Shown here: piece after piece, positions 21,216 through 32,387 of the stretch | Layout of the letters: each line of letters opens with the position of its first letter | Numbering within the stretch: position 1 is the stretch's first letter | Program-made: the position numbers and the translations under genes | Notes under the pieces: generated by a model | The model's database searches: none | What the model was told of the DNA's origin: nothing | What the model saw: the letters and a program-made list of their open reading frames with translations, nothing else | NCBI RefSeq assembly: GCF_006704125.1 | Contig: NZ_VIGH01000008.1 | Location: forward strand, 248,001 to 312,000 | Direction of reading: 5' to 3' | Source of the DNA: Rhodococcus spelaei | GTDB taxonomy: Bacteria; Actinomycetota; Actinomycetes; Mycobacteriales; Mycobacteriaceae | Length of the DNA: 64,000 bases

Positions 21216-23999
21216 ATGACGACCTCGCAGCCCAGCCTCGACGCGTCCCGTGCGGCCACCGAGCCGCTGCGTGAGGACATCCGGTTGCTCGGTGGCATCC
21301 TCGGACAGACCGTCCGCGAGCAGGCCGGCGGCGACGTGTTCGACCTGGTCGAACGCGCTCGAGTCGAGTCCTTCCGGGTGCGGCGTTCCGAGGTGGATCG
21401 CGCGGAGCTCGCTGCGATGTTCGCCGATGTCCCCGTGGACCAGGCGATCCCGGTGATCCGCGCGTTCAGCCACTTCGCGCTGCTCGCGAACCTCGCCGAG
21501 GACCTGCACCGGGAACGTCGGCGCGCCCTCCATGTCCGCGCGGGGGAGCCGCCGCAGGACAGCAGCCTCGCCGCCACGTACGCGAAACTCGATGCCGCGC
21601 AGCTCGATTCGTCCGTGATGGCACGCGCGTTGGCCGGGGCGCAGGTGGTCCCGGTGATCACCGCGCATCCCACCGAGACCCGACGCCGCACCGTGTTCGA
21701 GACGCAGAACCGGATCACCGACCTGATGCGGTACCGGGACCGCACCGAACTCGACGCCGCCGAGACCGCCGAGGTGGAGCACGCGCTGCGCAGGCAGATC
21801 CTCACGCTGTGGCAGACCGCGTTGATCCGATTGTCCCGCCTGCGGATTCAGGACGAGATCGAGGTCGGGCTGCGGTACTACGACGCGGCGCTGTTCGAGG
21901 TGGTGCCGCGGATCAACGCCGCGCTGCGCCGGGAGCTGCGGCGGCGCTGGCCGGACGCCCATCTGCTGCCGGAACCGATGTTGCGCACCGGATCCTGGAT
22001 CGGCGGCGACCGGGACGGCAACCCGAACGTCACCGCCGACGTCGTACACCGCGCCACCCACCGCGCCGCGGCGACCGCACTCGACCGGCACCTGCACGAC
22101 GTCGAAACGCTGGAACAGGAACTGGCGATGTCGGCGCGCCTGGTCACGGTGTCGGCCGACCTGGATTCGCTCGCCGCGTCCTCCGGCGACAATGCGCCGT
22201 CCCGGGCCGACGAACCCTACCGGCGGGCGCTGCGCGGCATGCGGGCCAGGCTGACGGAGACCGCGATCGTGATCCTCGGCGCCGACCTCGCCCGCACCTC
22301 CTCGGCCGCGCTCGCCGACTCCGGTCTCGCGCCGTACGGCGGTCCGGCCGAGCTGCTCGCGGATCTGGCCGTCGTGGACGCCTCGCTGCGTGGACACGGC
22401 GACGACCTGATCGCCGACGACCGGCTGGCGACCGTCCGGGAATCGGTGGAGGCCTTCGGTTTCCATCTCGCGGGTCTCGACCTGCGGCAGAACTCCGAGG
22501 TGCACGAAGAGGTCATCGCTGAACTGTTCGCCTGGGCGGGGGTGCACCGGGACTACTCCTCGCTCGACGAGCCGCGGCGGGTGGCGCTGCTTGCGGCCGA
22601 ACTGCGTACCCGGCGCCCGCTGACCCGACCCGGTGCGGTCTTCGGGGAACGGACCACCTCGGAACTGGCGATTCTCGCGGCGGCCGCCGACGCGGCCGCG
22701 ACCCTCGGTCAGGGCGCGATCCCGAACTGCATCATCAGTATGTGTACTTCCGTCAGCGACATGCTCGAGGCCGCGGTGCTGCTCAAGGAGGTCGGACTGC
22801 TGGCGCCCGGCGACCCGGATCGACACGGCCCGAACGTCGTGCCGCTGTTCGAGACGATCGAGGACCTGCGCGGGGGAGCGGCGACACTGCGGGCGGCGCT
22901 TGCGGTGCCCGAGTACCGGGCGCTGGTCGACGCCCGCGGTGGTCTGCAGGAGGTGATGCTCGGCTACTCCGACTCGAACAAGGACGGCGGCTACCTGGCC
23001 GCCAACTGGGCGCTCTACCGTGCCGAACTCGAGCTGGTCGACGCCGCGCACGACACCGGAATCCGGTTGCGGCTCTTCCACGGTCGCGGCGGAACCGTCG
23101 GCCGTGGTGGCGGTCCCAGCTACGAGGCGATCCTGGCGCAGCCGCCCGGCGCGGTGTCCGGGTCGTTGCGGATCACCGAACAGGGTGAGGTGATCGCCGC
23201 GAAGTACGCGCAGCCGCCGATCGCGCACCGCAATCTCGAGACGCTGCTCGCGGCGACCCTCGAGTCGACCTTGCTCGACGTCGAGGGACTCGGCCCGGGC
23301 GCGGACGCCGCGTACGCGTTGCTCGACGACCTGGCCGAACGTGCCCGGGTCGCGTACGGCGAACTGGTCCACGAGACACCGGGTTTCGTGGAGTACTTCA
23401 CCACCTCGACGCCGGTCGCGGAGATCGGCGACCTCAACATCGGTTCGCGTCCCACCTCCCGCAAGCCCACCCGCTCGATCGGCGACCTCCGAGCGATCCC
23501 GTGGGTGCTGTCGTGGAGCCAGTCGCGGGTGATGTTGCCCGGGTGGTACGGCAGCGGCACAGCGTTCGAATCGTGGGTGGGTGGCGACGCGCAGCGGCTG
23601 GCCCGGCTGACCGACCTGTACGAGCGGTGGCCGTTCTTCCGGACCGTGCTCTCGAACATGGCGATGGTGATGGCCAAGTCCGACATGGGACTTGCGGCCC
23701 GGTACGCCGAACTGGTCCCCGACACCGAACTGCGCGAACGGGTGTTCGGCATGATCACCGCCGAACACGCGCGCACGGTCGCGATGTACGAGGCGATCAC
23801 CGGTAACGACTCGCTCACCGCCGACAACCCGGCACTGGAACGGTCGGTCTACAACCGCTTCCCGTATCTGGAACCGCTCAACCACCTGCAGGTGGAGTTG
23901 CTGCGCCGATACCGCGCCGGCGACGACAGCGACCTCGTCCGCCGCGGCATCCAGCTCACCATGAACGGGCTCGCGACCGCACTGCGCAACAGCGGCTAG
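21216..23999 (+). CDS. ppc: Phosphoenolpyruvate carboxylase
   Basis: 927-residue PEPC making oxaloacetate from PEP and bicarbonate, the main anaplerotic step in corynebacteria. The catalytic motifs [28 protein letters not shown] and [16 protein letters not shown] are intact, as is the EQGEV segment. The C-terminus ends LRNSG where most PEPCs end in QNTG or RNTG. M. tuberculosis lacks ppc; its presence beside secG and the glycolytic genes fits the C. glutamicum-type gene order. Confidence 0.96.
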   Translation: MTTSQPSLDASRAATEPLREDIRLLGGILGQTVREQAGGDVFDLVERARVESFRVRRSEVDRAELAAMFADVPVDQAIPVIRAFSHFALLANLAEDLHRERRRALHVRAGEPPQDSSLAATYAKLDAAQLDSSVMARALAGAQVVPVITAHPTETRRRTVFETQNRITDLMRYRDRTELDAAETAEVEHALRRQILTLWQTALIRLSRLRIQDEIEVGLRYYDAALFEVVPRINAALRRELRRRWPDAHLLPEPMLRTGSWIGGDRDGNPNVTADVVHRATHRAAATALDRHLHDVETLEQELAMSARLVTVSADLDSLAASSGDNAPSRADEPYRRALRGMRARLTETAIVILGADLARTSSAALADSGLAPYGGPAELLADLAVVDASLRGHGDDLIADDRLATVRESVEAFGFHLAGLDLRQNSEVHEEVIAELFAWAGVHRDYSSLDEPRRVALLAAELRTRRPLTRPGAVFGERTTSELAILAAAADAAATLGQGAIPNCIISMCTSVSDMLEAAVLLKEVGLLAPGDPDRHGPNVVPLFETIEDLRGGAATLRAALAVPEYRALVDARGGLQEVMLGYSDSNKDGGYLAANWALYRAELELVDAAHDTGIRLRLFHGRGGTVGRGGGPSYEAILAQPPGAVSGSLRITEQGEVIAAKYAQPPIAHRNLETLLAATLESTLLDVEGLGPGADAAYALLDDLAERARVAYGELVHETPGFVEYFTTSTPVAEIGDLNIGSRPTSRKPTRSIGDLRAIPWVLSWSQSRVMLPGWYGSGTAFESWVGGDAQRLARLTDLYERWPFFRTVLSNMAMVMAKSDMGLAARYAELVPDTELRERVFGMITAEHARTVAMYEAITGNDSLTADNPALERSVYNRFPYLEPLNHLQVELLRRYRAGDDSDLVRRGIQLTMNGLATALRNSG

Positions 24000-24073
24000 C
24001 GTCGAACGCGGAACCGGATCGGCGGTGTGCGCGTCCAACTCACCAACAGCCGACAACCGGAAGGAGTCCCGCG

Positions 24074-24268
24074 ATGACGCAGTGCACGGGTACGCAGGAC
24101 TGGCGCGGCGGGGTGCGCCCACTGGCGCACACACGGGCGACACCCCGCGCCCACGCGTTGCTGCACGGCCGACGAGCGGGCCGGCCGGGGCCGCTGCCGG
24201 GTCCCCGGCCGCCCGTGCCGCGCGAGAAGAACCCGCACGCCGCGGGCGAGGGGCAGGAGCCGGACTGA
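24074..24268 (+). CDS. Possible small Arg/Pro-rich protein
   Basis: A 64-residue reading frame with AAGGAG 8 bp before its ATG, in the 273-bp gap between ppc and the convergent pgl. The product (starting MTQCTGTQDWRGG) is rich in Arg, Pro and Gly and resembles nothing I recognise. High-GC sequence gives such frames by chance, so only the good ribosome-binding site and position argue for it. Confidence 0.25.
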   Translation: MTQCTGTQDWRGGVRPLAHTRATPRAHALLHGRRAGRPGPLPGPRPPVPREKNPHAAGEGQEPD

Positions 24269-24272
24269 GGTG

Positions 24273-25025
24273 TCAGGCCGTCGGCAGGTCCGCGGCGGCG
24301 GCCCGGTCGACGAACCAGACGGTCGACTCGGCGCCCAGCGCACCCGCGGCGGGAATGTCGTTGGGGTCGGCGCCCGCGACGGCCGCGGCGACGGCCTCCG
24401 CCTTGTCCGCGCCCGCCACGAGCAGCCACACCCGGCGCGCCCGCCGCACCGCGGGGAGGGTGAGGGTGACCCGCTCGGACGGGGGCTTGGGGGAGTCGGT
24501 GACGCCGACGACGAATCGCTTCGTCTCCTGCACGGCCTCGGTGTCCGGGAAAAGCGAATTGACGTGTCCCTCACCGCCCATGCCCAGCAGGTGTACGTCG
24601 AAGTCCGGGATCGGTCCGCCGTCCGCATGCGCGGCGAGCAGGTGCTCGTAGGCATGCGCGGCGGCGTCGGGGTCGCCCGCGTAGAGCCCGTCGCCGTACG
24701 GCATCGGATGCAGCCGCGCCGGATCGACCGGCACGTGGTCGAGCAGCGCCTCGTGTGCCTGAATCTCGTTGCGGTCCTTGTGGCCTGCGGGAAGGAACCG
24801 CTCGTCGCCCCAGAACACGTCGAGCATCGCCCAGTCGATTGCGCCCGGGTTCTCGCGGAGCTTGCGCAGCAGGCCGATCCCGTTGCCGCCTCCGGTGAGC
24901 ACGATCGAGGCCGACCCGCGCTCCGCCTGCGCGCCGACGATCACCTCGACGAGTTCGGCGGCAGCTGCGGAAGTGAGGGCGTCGGCATCGTCGTAGGTCT
25001 GCACACGCACGTCAGTCATGGACAC
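24273..25025 (-). CDS. pgl: 6-phosphogluconolactonase
   Basis: Hydrolyses 6-phosphogluconolactone, second step of the oxidative pentose phosphate pathway (DevB type). 250 residues with the sugar-phosphate isomerase-like fold: IVLTGGGNGIGLL, DVFWGDERFLPAGHKDRN, DVHLLGMGGEGHVNSLFP. GTG at 25025 lies 3 bp after the opcA stop; ATG at 25019 is an equally good start. No strong ribosome-binding site is visible, suggesting translational coupling to opcA. Last gene of the tkt-tal-zwf-opcA-pgl operon. Confidence 0.93.
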   Translation of the reverse strand: MSMTDVRVQTYDDADALTSAAAAELVEVIVGAQAERGSASIVLTGGGNGIGLLRKLRENPGAIDWAMLDVFWGDERFLPAGHKDRNEIQAHEALLDHVPVDPARLHPMPYGDGLYAGDPDAAAHAYEHLLAAHADGGPIPDFDVHLLGMGGEGHVNSLFPDTEAVQETKRFVVGVTDSPKPPSERVTLTLPAVRRARRVWLLVAGADKAEAVAAAVAGADPNDIPAAGALGAESTVWFVDRAAAADLPTA

Positions 25026-25028
25026 ACA

Positions 25029-25934
25029 TCATTCGTAGATGACGCGCGAAAGTCCAGCGAGTGCGGCGCGATATATTTCGTCGGGATCGAGCCGTCGCAG
25101 GTCCTCGGCCAGACAGTCGCGAGTCTCGCGGCGCGCCAACGACACCAACGCGTCCGGCATACCGGATCGGCTCAGTGTCGCGGTCTTGCCGGTCTGCGGC
25201 CTGCTCAACGACACCGAACCGGTCTCCCGTTCGAGGTCCACCTTCAAGATGCCGACGCGGCGACGCACCGGACCGTCGATCCGGCTGGCGAGCCAGCCCG
25301 CGATGAGGTCGACAGCGGGTTCCTCGGCCAGCCCCGACACCGTTGCCGAGAGCAGCCGTTCGTGCGGTGGCTGGTCCAGCGCGGAGGTGAGCAGGGCCCG
25401 CCACGGCGTGATCCGGCTCCACGCCAGGTCGGTGTCGCCCGCGGTGTACGAGTCGAGCCGCGACTTGATGGTGGCGCCCGGGTCCGGTGCGCCGGTGGCG
25501 TCGGTGATCCGCCGGATCGCCAACTGCCCCAACGGGTCACGCGCCGGCACCGGCGGGGCTTCGCCCGGCCACCAGGCCACCACCGGGGTGTCGGGCAGCA
25601 GGAAGGGGATCACCACGCTGCTCTCGTGTCCGGCCAGTTCGCCGAACAGCCGCAGCACCACCACCTCGGAGGCACCGGCGTCGCCGCCGACCCGGATCTG
25701 CGCGTCGAGGCGCGAGTCGCCGGCGCGATCGCCGCGGGTGACGACGATGACGCGGCAGGGGTGCTCGCGGCTGGCCTCGTTCGCGGCGTCGATGACCGAC
25801 TCCGAGTTCGCGCCGTCCGCGCTGACCACCAGGGTCAGCACGCGGCCGAGGGTGACAGCGCCGCCGGTCTCACGGAGTTCGACGAGCTTCTTGTTGACGG
25901 TCTCGGTGGTGGTCTCGGGGAGGTCGATGATCAC
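25029..25934 (-). CDS. opcA: OpcA, glucose-6-phosphate dehydrogenase assembly protein
   Basis: 301 residues. OpcA associates with and activates or stabilises Zwf in cyanobacteria and corynebacteria. Recognised by the start IIDLPETTTETVNKKLVELR, the central PDTPVVAWWPGEAPP and the position directly after zwf. The GTG at 25934 is chosen over the longer open frame because it gives the mycobacterial OpcA start (Rv1446c) and has GGAG upstream. 19 bp after zwf. Confidence 0.93.
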   Translation of the reverse strand: MIIDLPETTTETVNKKLVELRETGGAVTLGRVLTLVVSADGANSESVIDAANEASREHPCRVIVVTRGDRAGDSRLDAQIRVGGDAGASEVVVLRLFGELAGHESSVVIPFLLPDTPVVAWWPGEAPPVPARDPLGQLAIRRITDATGAPDPGATIKSRLDSYTAGDTDLAWSRITPWRALLTSALDQPPHERLLSATVSGLAEEPAVDLIAGWLASRIDGPVRRRVGILKVDLERETGSVSLSRPQTGKTATLSRSGMPDALVSLARRETRDCLAEDLRRLDPDEIYRAALAGLSRVIYE

Positions 25935-25953
25935 TGGAGGGTCTCCACATTCG

Positions 25954-27498
25954 TCACGGCCTTCTCCATTCACGTCCGGTGCGGCGCAGCATCTCCTGTG
26001 CGGACGGCGGACCCCAGGTGCCCGCCTCGTACGGTTCGGGACGGCCGCCCGCCGCCCAGTGCTCGAGTACCGGGTCCAGGATCTTCCAGGACAGTTCGAC
26101 TTCCGCGTTCACCGGGAACAGGGACGGTTCGCCGAGGAGCATGTCCAGGATCAGGCGCTCGTACGCCTCGGGGGAGGACTCGGTGAACGCCTGCCCGTAG
26201 CTGAAGTCCATGTTGACGTCCCGGACCTCCATCGACGACCCGGGCACCTTCGACCCGAACCTCATGGTGACGCCCTCGTCCGGCTGCACCCGGATCACCA
26301 GGGCGTTCTGTCCCAGCTCCTCGGTCATGGTCGCGTCGAACGGCAGGTGCGGCGCCCGCTTGAACACGACTGCGATCTCGGTGACCCTGCGGCCCAGACG
26401 CTTTCCGGTGCGCAGGTAGAACGGCACGCCGGCCCAGCGGCGGGTGTTCACTTCCAGCGTGATCGCTGCGAAGGTCTCGGTGGTCGAGTCGGCGGCGAAA
26501 CCCTCCTCGTCGAGGAGCCCGACCACCTGGCGGCCGCCCTGCCAGCCGCCCGCGTACTGGCCGCGGGCGGTGGTCTCGTCGAGCGGCTCGGCGAGCCGGG
26601 TCGCGGAGAGCACCTTGATCTTCTCCGCCTGCAGCTCGGACGGCTCGAAGCTGACCGGCTCCTCCATGGCGGTGAACGCGAGCAGCTGCAGCAGGTGGTT
26701 CTGGATGACGTCGCGGGCCGCACCGATGCCGTCGTAGTAGCCGGCGCGACCGCCGAGGCCGATGTCCTCGGCCATGGTGATCTGGACGTGGTCCACGTAG
26801 TGCGCGTTCCAGATCGGGTCGAACAGCTGGTTCGCGAAGCGCAGCGCCAGGATGTTCTGCACCGTCTCCTTGCCGAGGTAGTGGTCGATGCGGAACACCG
26901 AGTCCTCGGGGAAGACGGTGTTGACCACCTCGTTGAGTTCCTTGGCGCTGTCGAGGTCGTGGCCGAACGGCTTCTCGATGACCACGCGGCGCCACTGGTC
27001 GGCGGTCTGCTTGGCCAGCCCGGACTTCGAGAGCTGTTCGCACACCGTCGGGAACGCGGCCGGCGGGATCGCCAGGTAGAAGGCGTGATTGCCGCCGGTG
27101 CCGCGCTCCTCGTCGAGCGCGGCGAGCGTCGAGGTCAGTTCGGCGAAGGCGGCGTCGTCGTCGAAGCTGCCCTGCACGAACCGCAAGCCCTCGGCGAGCC
27201 GGTCCCACACGTCCTCACGGAACGGTGTGCGGGAGTGCCGTTTCACGGCGTCGTGCACGACCTGCCCGAAATCCTCGGTCGCCCAGTCCCTTCGGGCGAA
27301 CCCGACCAGCGCGAAACCCGGTGGCAGCAAGCCGCGGTTGGCCAGGTCGTAGACCGCGGGCATCAGTTTCTTGCGCGCCAGGTCACCGGTGACCCCGAAG
27401 ATCACCAGTGAGCACGGGCCCGCGATGCGGGGCAGTCTCTTGTCCCTCTCGTCTCGCAGCGGATTGACCCACTGCGGCGCGGCGCCCGTGCTCGCCAT
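25954..27498 (-). CDS. zwf: Glucose-6-phosphate 1-dehydrogenase
   Basis: 514 residues. N-terminal NADP fold with IFGVTGDLARKKLMPAVYDL; active site RIDHYLGKETVQN; later YDGIGAARDVIQNHLLQ. First enzyme of the oxidative pentose phosphate pathway and a major NADPH source. ATG start 3 bp after the tal stop. Corresponds to zwf2 (Rv1447c). Confidence 0.96.
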   Translation of the reverse strand: MASTGAAPQWVNPLRDERDKRLPRIAGPCSLVIFGVTGDLARKKLMPAVYDLANRGLLPPGFALVGFARRDWATEDFGQVVHDAVKRHSRTPFREDVWDRLAEGLRFVQGSFDDDAAFAELTSTLAALDEERGTGGNHAFYLAIPPAAFPTVCEQLSKSGLAKQTADQWRRVVIEKPFGHDLDSAKELNEVVNTVFPEDSVFRIDHYLGKETVQNILALRFANQLFDPIWNAHYVDHVQITMAEDIGLGGRAGYYDGIGAARDVIQNHLLQLLAFTAMEEPVSFEPSELQAEKIKVLSATRLAEPLDETTARGQYAGGWQGGRQVVGLLDEEGFAADSTTETFAAITLEVNTRRWAGVPFYLRTGKRLGRRVTEIAVVFKRAPHLPFDATMTEELGQNALVIRVQPDEGVTMRFGSKVPGSSMEVRDVNMDFSYGQAFTESSPEAYERLILDMLLGEPSLFPVNAEVELSWKILDPVLEHWAAGGRPEPYEAGTWGPPSAQEMLRRTGREWRRP

Positions 27499-27501
27499 CG
27501 A

Positions 27502-28632
27502 TCAGCCCTGGTGTGACACGGCCGTGAGCTGGCCGGAGATCGCCTCCAGCAGCTCGTTCCAGGACGCTTCGAACTTGTCCACGCCCTCCGTCTCGAGCTT
27601 GTCGAACACCTCCGGCAGTGACACCCCGACCGCGGTGAGCGCGTCGAAGACCTGCTGCGAGGCGGCCGCGGTGCCGGAGATGGTGTCGCCGGCGATGGTG
27701 CCGTGGTCGGCGACCGCGTCCATCGTCTTCTCCGGCATGGTGTTGACGGTGTTCGCTGCGACCAGCTCTGTCACGTAGAGCGTGTCGGGGTAGTCGGGGT
27801 TCTTGACGCCCGTCGACGCCCACAGCGGGCGCTGCACGCGGGCGCCGGCGGGCGCCAGTGCGGCGAACCGGGCACCGCCCTCGAACACCTCCTGGTACGC
27901 GGCGTAGGCCAGGCGCGCGTTGGCCAGACCGGCCTTGCCGCGCAGGGCCAGCGCCTCGTCGGAGCCGACGGCCTCGAGCCGGGCGTCGATCTCGGTGTCC
28001 ACGCGGGAGACGAAGAAGGACGCGACGGAGTGGATCGTCGACAGGTCGTGCCCGGCGGCGGCCGCGGCTTCGAGACCCGCGAGGTAGGCGTCGATGACGG
28101 CCTTGTGCCGCTCGACCGAGAAGATCAGCGTCACGTTGACGCTGATGCCCTCGGCGATCACCCGGGTGATCGCGGGCAGGCCCGCGAGGGTGCCCGGGAT
28201 CTTGATCAGCAGGTTGGGGCGGTCGACGATCTTCCAGAGTTCGATCGCCTGCGCGACGGTGTCGTCGGTGTCGTGCGCGAGCCGCGGGTCGACCTCGATC
28301 GAGACGCGGCCGTCGACGCCGTCGGTGGCCTCGTACTGCGGGGCCAGCAGGTCGCACGCGTTGCGGACGTCGTCGGTGGTCAGTGCGCGGACGGTGTCGT
28401 GGACGTCCGCTCCGCGCCCGGCGAGCTCGGCCAGCTGGCCGGCGTACTCGGCGCCCTTGAGTGCGGCCTGGAAGATCGACGGGTTGGTGGTGACCCCGAC
28501 GACGCTCTTCTCGCGGACGAGCTCGGCCAGGTTGCCGGACTCGAGGCGGCTGCGGGACAGGTCGTCGAGCCACACCGAGACCCCGGCCGCGGACAGTGCG
28601 GCGAGGTTCTGATTCTGTGCCATCTGCGTCAT
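27502..28632 (-). CDS. tal: Transaldolase
   Basis: 376 residues, the actinobacterial long-type transaldolase. Schiff-base Lys lies in [15 protein letters not shown]; other blocks are [16 protein letters not shown] and [16 protein letters not shown]. Transfers dihydroxyacetone units between sugar phosphates in the non-oxidative branch. ATG at 28632 overlaps the tkt stop as ATGA; a second ATG at 28623 is possible. Confidence 0.95.
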   Translation of the reverse strand: MTQMAQNQNLAALSAAGVSVWLDDLSRSRLESGNLAELVREKSVVGVTTNPSIFQAALKGAEYAGQLAELAGRGADVHDTVRALTTDDVRNACDLLAPQYEATDGVDGRVSIEVDPRLAHDTDDTVAQAIELWKIVDRPNLLIKIPGTLAGLPAITRVIAEGISVNVTLIFSVERHKAVIDAYLAGLEAAAAAGHDLSTIHSVASFFVSRVDTEIDARLEAVGSDEALALRGKAGLANARLAYAAYQEVFEGGARFAALAPAGARVQRPLWASTGVKNPDYPDTLYVTELVAANTVNTMPEKTMDAVADHGTIAGDTISGTAAASQQVFDALTAVGVSLPEVFDKLETEGVDKFEASWNELLEAISGQLTAVSHQG

Positions 28633-30731
28633 CCGTTCACTCGGGCGAGGGTGCGATGTGCGGCCGCGGTGACGGCCTCGGCGGTGAAGCCGAACTCGCG
28701 GAACAGGGTCTTGTGGTCGGCGGAGGCGCCGAAGTGCTCGATCGACACGGCTTCACCGGCATCGCCGATGATCCGGTACCACGGCATCGCGATGCCGGCC
28801 TCGACCGAGACGCGGGCGCGGACCGCGGGCGGCAGCACCTCGTCGCGGTAGGCCTGGTCCTGCTGCTCGAACCAGTCGAGGCAGGGCACCGAGACGACCC
28901 GCGTGCCGATGCCCTCGGCCTCGAGTGCCTCGCGGGCCGCGGTCGCCAGGTGCAGCTCGGAGCCGCTGGCCAGCAGGATCACCTGCGGGGTGCCGGTGGA
29001 CGCCTCGGCCAGGACGTACGCGCCGCGGGCGACACCGTCGACGGCCTTGTCCTTGGTTCCCTCGAGGACCGGGATGTCCTGACGGGTCAGTGCGAGTGCG
29101 GTCGGCCCGGTCTTGTTCTCCAGGGCGTTCTTCCAGGCGTGGGCGGTCTCGTTGGCGTCGCCCGGCCGGACCACGGCCAGGTTCGGGATCGCACGCAGTG
29201 CGGCCAGGTGCTCGATCGGCTGGTGCGTCGGGCCGTCCTCGCCGAGGCCGATGGAATCGTGCGTCCACACGTAGATGGCGGGCGTCTGCATCAGCGCGGC
29301 CAGTCGGACGGCCGGCCGCATGTAGTCGCTGAACACCATGAAGGTGCCGCCGTACGGGCGGGTCGGTCCGTGCAGCGCGATGCCGTTGAGGATCGAGCCC
29401 ATCGCGTGCTCGCGAATGCCGAAGTGCAGCGTCCGGCCGTACGGCTGGGCCGTCCAGTCCTTCGTCGAGATCGACGGCGGGCCGAAGGAATCCGAGCCGT
29501 CGATGGTGGTGTTGTTGCTGCCCGCGAGATCGGCCGAGCCGCCCCACAGCTCGGGCAGGATCGGGCCGAGCGCGTTGAGCACCTTCGCCGACGCCTTGCG
29601 CGTCGCGGCGCCCTTGGCGTCCGGCTCCCAGGTCGGCAGCGTGTCGGTCCAGCCGGCCGGGAACTCGCCGGCGTGCAGGCGGTCGAAGAGGGCCTTGCGC
29701 TCCGGCTCGCGGGCGGCCCACGACTCGAAGCCGGCCTCCCACTGCTGACGGGCGGCCGCGCCGCGGGTCAGGGCCTCACGGGCGTGCGCCAGCACGGCCG
29801 GGTCCACGTCGAACGACTTCTCGGGATCGAAGCCGAGCGCCTTCTTCACGCCTGCGACCTCGTCGGCGCCCAGCGCCGCGCCGTGCACGTCGCCGGTGTT
29901 CATCTTGGTGGGGGCCGGGTAGCCGATGATGGTGCGCAGGATGATGATCGACGGCTTGTCGGTCACAGACTTGGCGTGTGCGACGGCGTCGAGGATCGCG
30001 GAGACGTTCTCGCCGCCCTCGACCCGCTGCACGTCCCAGCCGTACGCCTCGTACCGCTTGGCGACGTCCTCGCCGAACGCGATCGCGGTGTCGTGCTCGA
30101 TGGAGATCTCGTTGTCGTCGTAGAAGACGATCAGGTTGCCCAGCTGCTGCACGCCCGCGATGGACGAGGCCTCGGAGGTGACGCCCTCCTGGAGGTCGCC
30201 GTCGGAGGCGATGACGTAGATGTCGTGGTCGAACGGGCTGTCACCGGCCGTGGCGTCGGGGTCGAACAGACCGCGCTCGCGGCGCGCCGCCATCGCCATG
30301 CCGACCGCGGAGGCCAGGCCCTGGCCGAGCGGCCCGGTGGTCATCTCCACGCCGACCGTGTGGCCGTACTCGGGGTGTCCGGGAGTCAGCGAGCCCCAGG
30401 TGCGCAGCGCCTCGATGTCGGCGAGCTCGAGGCCGTAGCCCGACAAGTACAGCTGCAGGTACAGGGTGAGGCTGCTGTGCCCACAGGACAGCACGAAGCG
30501 GTCGCGACCGACCCACTTGGCGTCCGACGGGTCGTGGCGCAGGATGCGCTGGAAGAGCGTGTAGGCGAGGGGAGCGAGGCTCATCGCGGTGCCGGGGTGG
30601 CCGTTGCCCACCTTCTGCACGGCGTCGGCCGCGAGGACACGGACGGTGTCGACGGCCTTGGTGTCCAGCTCCGACCAGTCGGAGGGGTGCACCGGCTGGG
30701 TGAGGACGCGGATCTCGTCTGTGATCGACAC
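28629..30731 (-). CDS. tkt: Transketolase
   Basis: 700-residue thiamine-diphosphate enzyme of the non-oxidative pentose phosphate pathway. [18 protein letters not shown] and [16 protein letters not shown] (ThDP/Mg site) are in the N-terminal domain; [19 protein letters not shown] is in the pyrimidine-binding domain. GTG at 30731 gives [16 protein letters not shown] with AGGAG upstream; the longer frame has no support. First gene of the operon. Confidence 0.96.
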   Translation of the reverse strand: MSITDEIRVLTQPVHPSDWSELDTKAVDTVRVLAADAVQKVGNGHPGTAMSLAPLAYTLFQRILRHDPSDAKWVGRDRFVLSCGHSSLTLYLQLYLSGYGLELADIEALRTWGSLTPGHPEYGHTVGVEMTTGPLGQGLASAVGMAMAARRERGLFDPDATAGDSPFDHDIYVIASDGDLQEGVTSEASSIAGVQQLGNLIVFYDDNEISIEHDTAIAFGEDVAKRYEAYGWDVQRVEGGENVSAILDAVAHAKSVTDKPSIIILRTIIGYPAPTKMNTGDVHGAALGADEVAGVKKALGFDPEKSFDVDPAVLAHAREALTRGAAARQQWEAGFESWAAREPERKALFDRLHAGEFPAGWTDTLPTWEPDAKGAATRKASAKVLNALGPILPELWGGSADLAGSNNTTIDGSDSFGPPSISTKDWTAQPYGRTLHFGIREHAMGSILNGIALHGPTRPYGGTFMVFSDYMRPAVRLAALMQTPAIYVWTHDSIGLGEDGPTHQPIEHLAALRAIPNLAVVRPGDANETAHAWKNALENKTGPTALALTRQDIPVLEGTKDKAVDGVARGAYVLAEASTGTPQVILLASGSELHLATAAREALEAEGIGTRVVSVPCLDWFEQQDQAYRDEVLPPAVRARVSVEAGIAMPWYRIIGDAGEAVSIEHFGASADHKTLFREFGFTAEAVTAAAHRTLARVNG

Positions 30732-30747
30732 GAGCAGAAGTCTCCTG

Positions 30748-30775
30748 ACATAGGTGAACGGCGACACATAGGTGA
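30748..30775 (-). repeat. Pair of 10-bp direct repeats in the tkt leader
   Basis: ACATAGGTGA (plus strand) occurs at 30748-30757 and again at 30766-30775, 18 bp apart, just upstream of the tkt ribosome-binding site. It could be a regulator half-site pair or chance. Confidence 0.35.
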
Positions 30776-30983
30776 GGCGGCGCGATAAGCCCAAGCGTAG
30801 TTCCGTCACAACAGTAGTGCCCGAGTGCATCGCGGTCGATCAGGCTCGGTCGACCCCTGCAGTTCGGTTCTCGGCGCGCCGCCGTCTACCATCGGGTGTA
30901 GTAGTGCTCGGGTCTGACCGTCGTGTGGACCGCCGGAGCTGGTTGTCGTTCGCGCGGTTCGGTGCAGATTGAGGGCAGGAGAA

Positions 30984-31967
30984 ATGGTGCGGATAGTGGA
31001 GCGTGGCGGACACGGTCTCGCTGGAGCCCCCAGCCCCACCCCCCCGAGCGGGTCCGACACGCTCTTGGGGCGGGCGCTCGGAAAGGTTCTCGCCTACCTG
31101 GCGTTGACCAAGCCGCGGGTGATCGAGCTGCTGCTGGTCGCGACCATCCCGGCGATGCTGCTCGCGGACCGCGGCACCATCGACTTCCCGCTCGTCCTGG
31201 CCACCCTGTTCGGTGGCTGGATGGGCGCCGCCAGCGCGAACACCCTCAACTGCGTCGTCGACGCGGACATCGACAAGGTGATGAAGCGCACCGCCCGGCG
31301 GCCGCTGGCCCGGATGGCCGTGCCGACCTCGCACGCGCTGATCTTCGGCCTGGTCCTCGGCGTGGGTTCGTTCGCCTGGTTGTGGTGGGCCGCGAACCTG
31401 CTCGCCGGCCTGCTGGTGGTCGCGACGATCGCCTTCTACGTTCTCGTCTACACGATGGTGCTCAAGCGCCGGACCTGGCAGAACGTCATCTGGGGCGGCG
31501 CGGCCGGCTGCATGCCCGTGCTCGTCGGCTGGGCCGCGGTCACCGGGACCCTGAGCTGGGAACCCGTCGTGCTGTTCCTGGTCATCTTCTTCTGGACGCC
31601 GCCGCACACGTGGGCCCTGGCCATGCGGTACAAGGAGGACTACAAGGCCGCGGGCGTGCCGATGCTGCCGGTGATCGCGACCGAGGAACGCGTCACCAAG
31701 CAGATCGTCGTCTACACCTGGCTGACCGTGCTCGCGACGCTCGCGCTGGTCCCGGCCGCGGGCGTGGTGTACGCCGCGATCGCGCTCGTCGCGGGAGCCT
31801 GGTTCCTGCTGATGGCGCACCAGCTGTACGCGGGTGTGCGCCGCGGTGAGTCGGTCAAGCCGCTGCGGCTGTTCCTGCAGTCGAACAACTACCTCGCGGT
31901 GGTGTTCCTCGGCCTCGCCGTCGACTCCGTGCTCGGCATGAGCACCATCGGGTCCTTCTTCAGCTGA
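30984..31967 (+). CDS. ctaB: Protoheme IX farnesyltransferase (heme O synthase)
   Basis: 327-residue polytopic UbiA-family prenyltransferase that farnesylates heme B to heme O for cytochrome aa3 oxidase. The Asp-rich site [19 protein letters not shown] and the second site in [18 protein letters not shown] are intact; about nine membrane helices follow. ATG at 30984 has GGAGA upstream and gives a short Gly/Pro N-terminal tail before the first helix. ctaA lies 2.4 kb away. Its 3' end overlaps the convergent holin-like gene by 8 bp. Confidence 0.95.
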   Translation: MVRIVERGGHGLAGAPSPTPPSGSDTLLGRALGKVLAYLALTKPRVIELLLVATIPAMLLADRGTIDFPLVLATLFGGWMGAASANTLNCVVDADIDKVMKRTARRPLARMAVPTSHALIFGLVLGVGSFAWLWWAANLLAGLLVVATIAFYVLVYTMVLKRRTWQNVIWGGAAGCMPVLVGWAAVTGTLSWEPVVLFLVIFFWTPPHTWALAMRYKEDYKAAGVPMLPVIATEERVTKQIVVYTWLTVLATLALVPAAGVVYAAIALVAGAWFLLMAHQLYAGVRRGESVKPLRLFLQSNNYLAVVFLGLAVDSVLGMSTIGSFFS

Positions 31968-32235
31968 TCGCCCGTTTGCCTGTGCGCGGTCGGTGCCCTG
32001 AGCGGCGCTTGTCCGGAACCCAGTAGCCATGCAGGAAGACGAGCACGGTGGCGGTCGAGCCGGTGAGACTGGCGACGTCCGAGGGTGTGAAGGAGTGCGG
32101 GAACACCGAGACGACAACGGTCCAGACGATCGTGGCTACAGCGCCTGCCGTCGACGACCACGTGACCTTCGGCGAGATCGGGCGTCGGGTACGTCGCTTC
32201 GACTTCGCCGGCCGAACGGACTCGATTGCCACCAT
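31960..32235 (-). CDS. Small holin-like membrane protein
   Basis: 91 residues: a basic N-terminus ([17 protein letters not shown]), then two short hydrophobic stretches around residues 28-44 and 56-71 ending in [15 protein letters not shown], then a basic tail. The layout (basic-TM-short loop-TM-GY-basic) resembles small actinophage holin-like proteins, an impression from pattern only. ATG at 32235 has GGCGGGGAA upstream. No endolysin or other phage gene is nearby, so it may be a chromosomal orphan. Confidence 0.5.
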   Translation of the reverse strand: MVAIESVRPAKSKRRTRRPISPKVTWSSTAGAVATIVWTVVVSVFPHSFTPSDVASLTGSTATVLVFLHGYWVPDKRRSGHRPRTGKRAIS

Positions 32236-32387
32236 GATTGTTCCCCGCCTTGGTTGTCGAGCGGCCGAATGCTGCTCGGGTGGGAAATACTCTGGTCGAC
32301 GTCTGTCTGCTGATCCAGCACCCCGAGGGGCGGTCGCAGCCGACCGCAGGGTGCGCGCTCGACACCCTGGGTGCGACCCGGCGACCG

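Noticed and set aside
21162-24143. A 993-codon open frame antisense to ppc
   Set aside because: It is the complement of an intact PEPC gene, has no family motifs and is rich in Arg, Val, Gly and His as expected from antisense high-GC codons.
24025-24268. Longer frames in the ppc-pgl gap as coding
   Set aside because: Only the frame at 24074 has a ribosome-binding site; the others are unsupported and low complexity.
32236-32387. A gene or terminator in the gap after the holin-like gene
   Set aside because: No start/RBS pair and no stable hairpin stood out; nothing supportable is seen.
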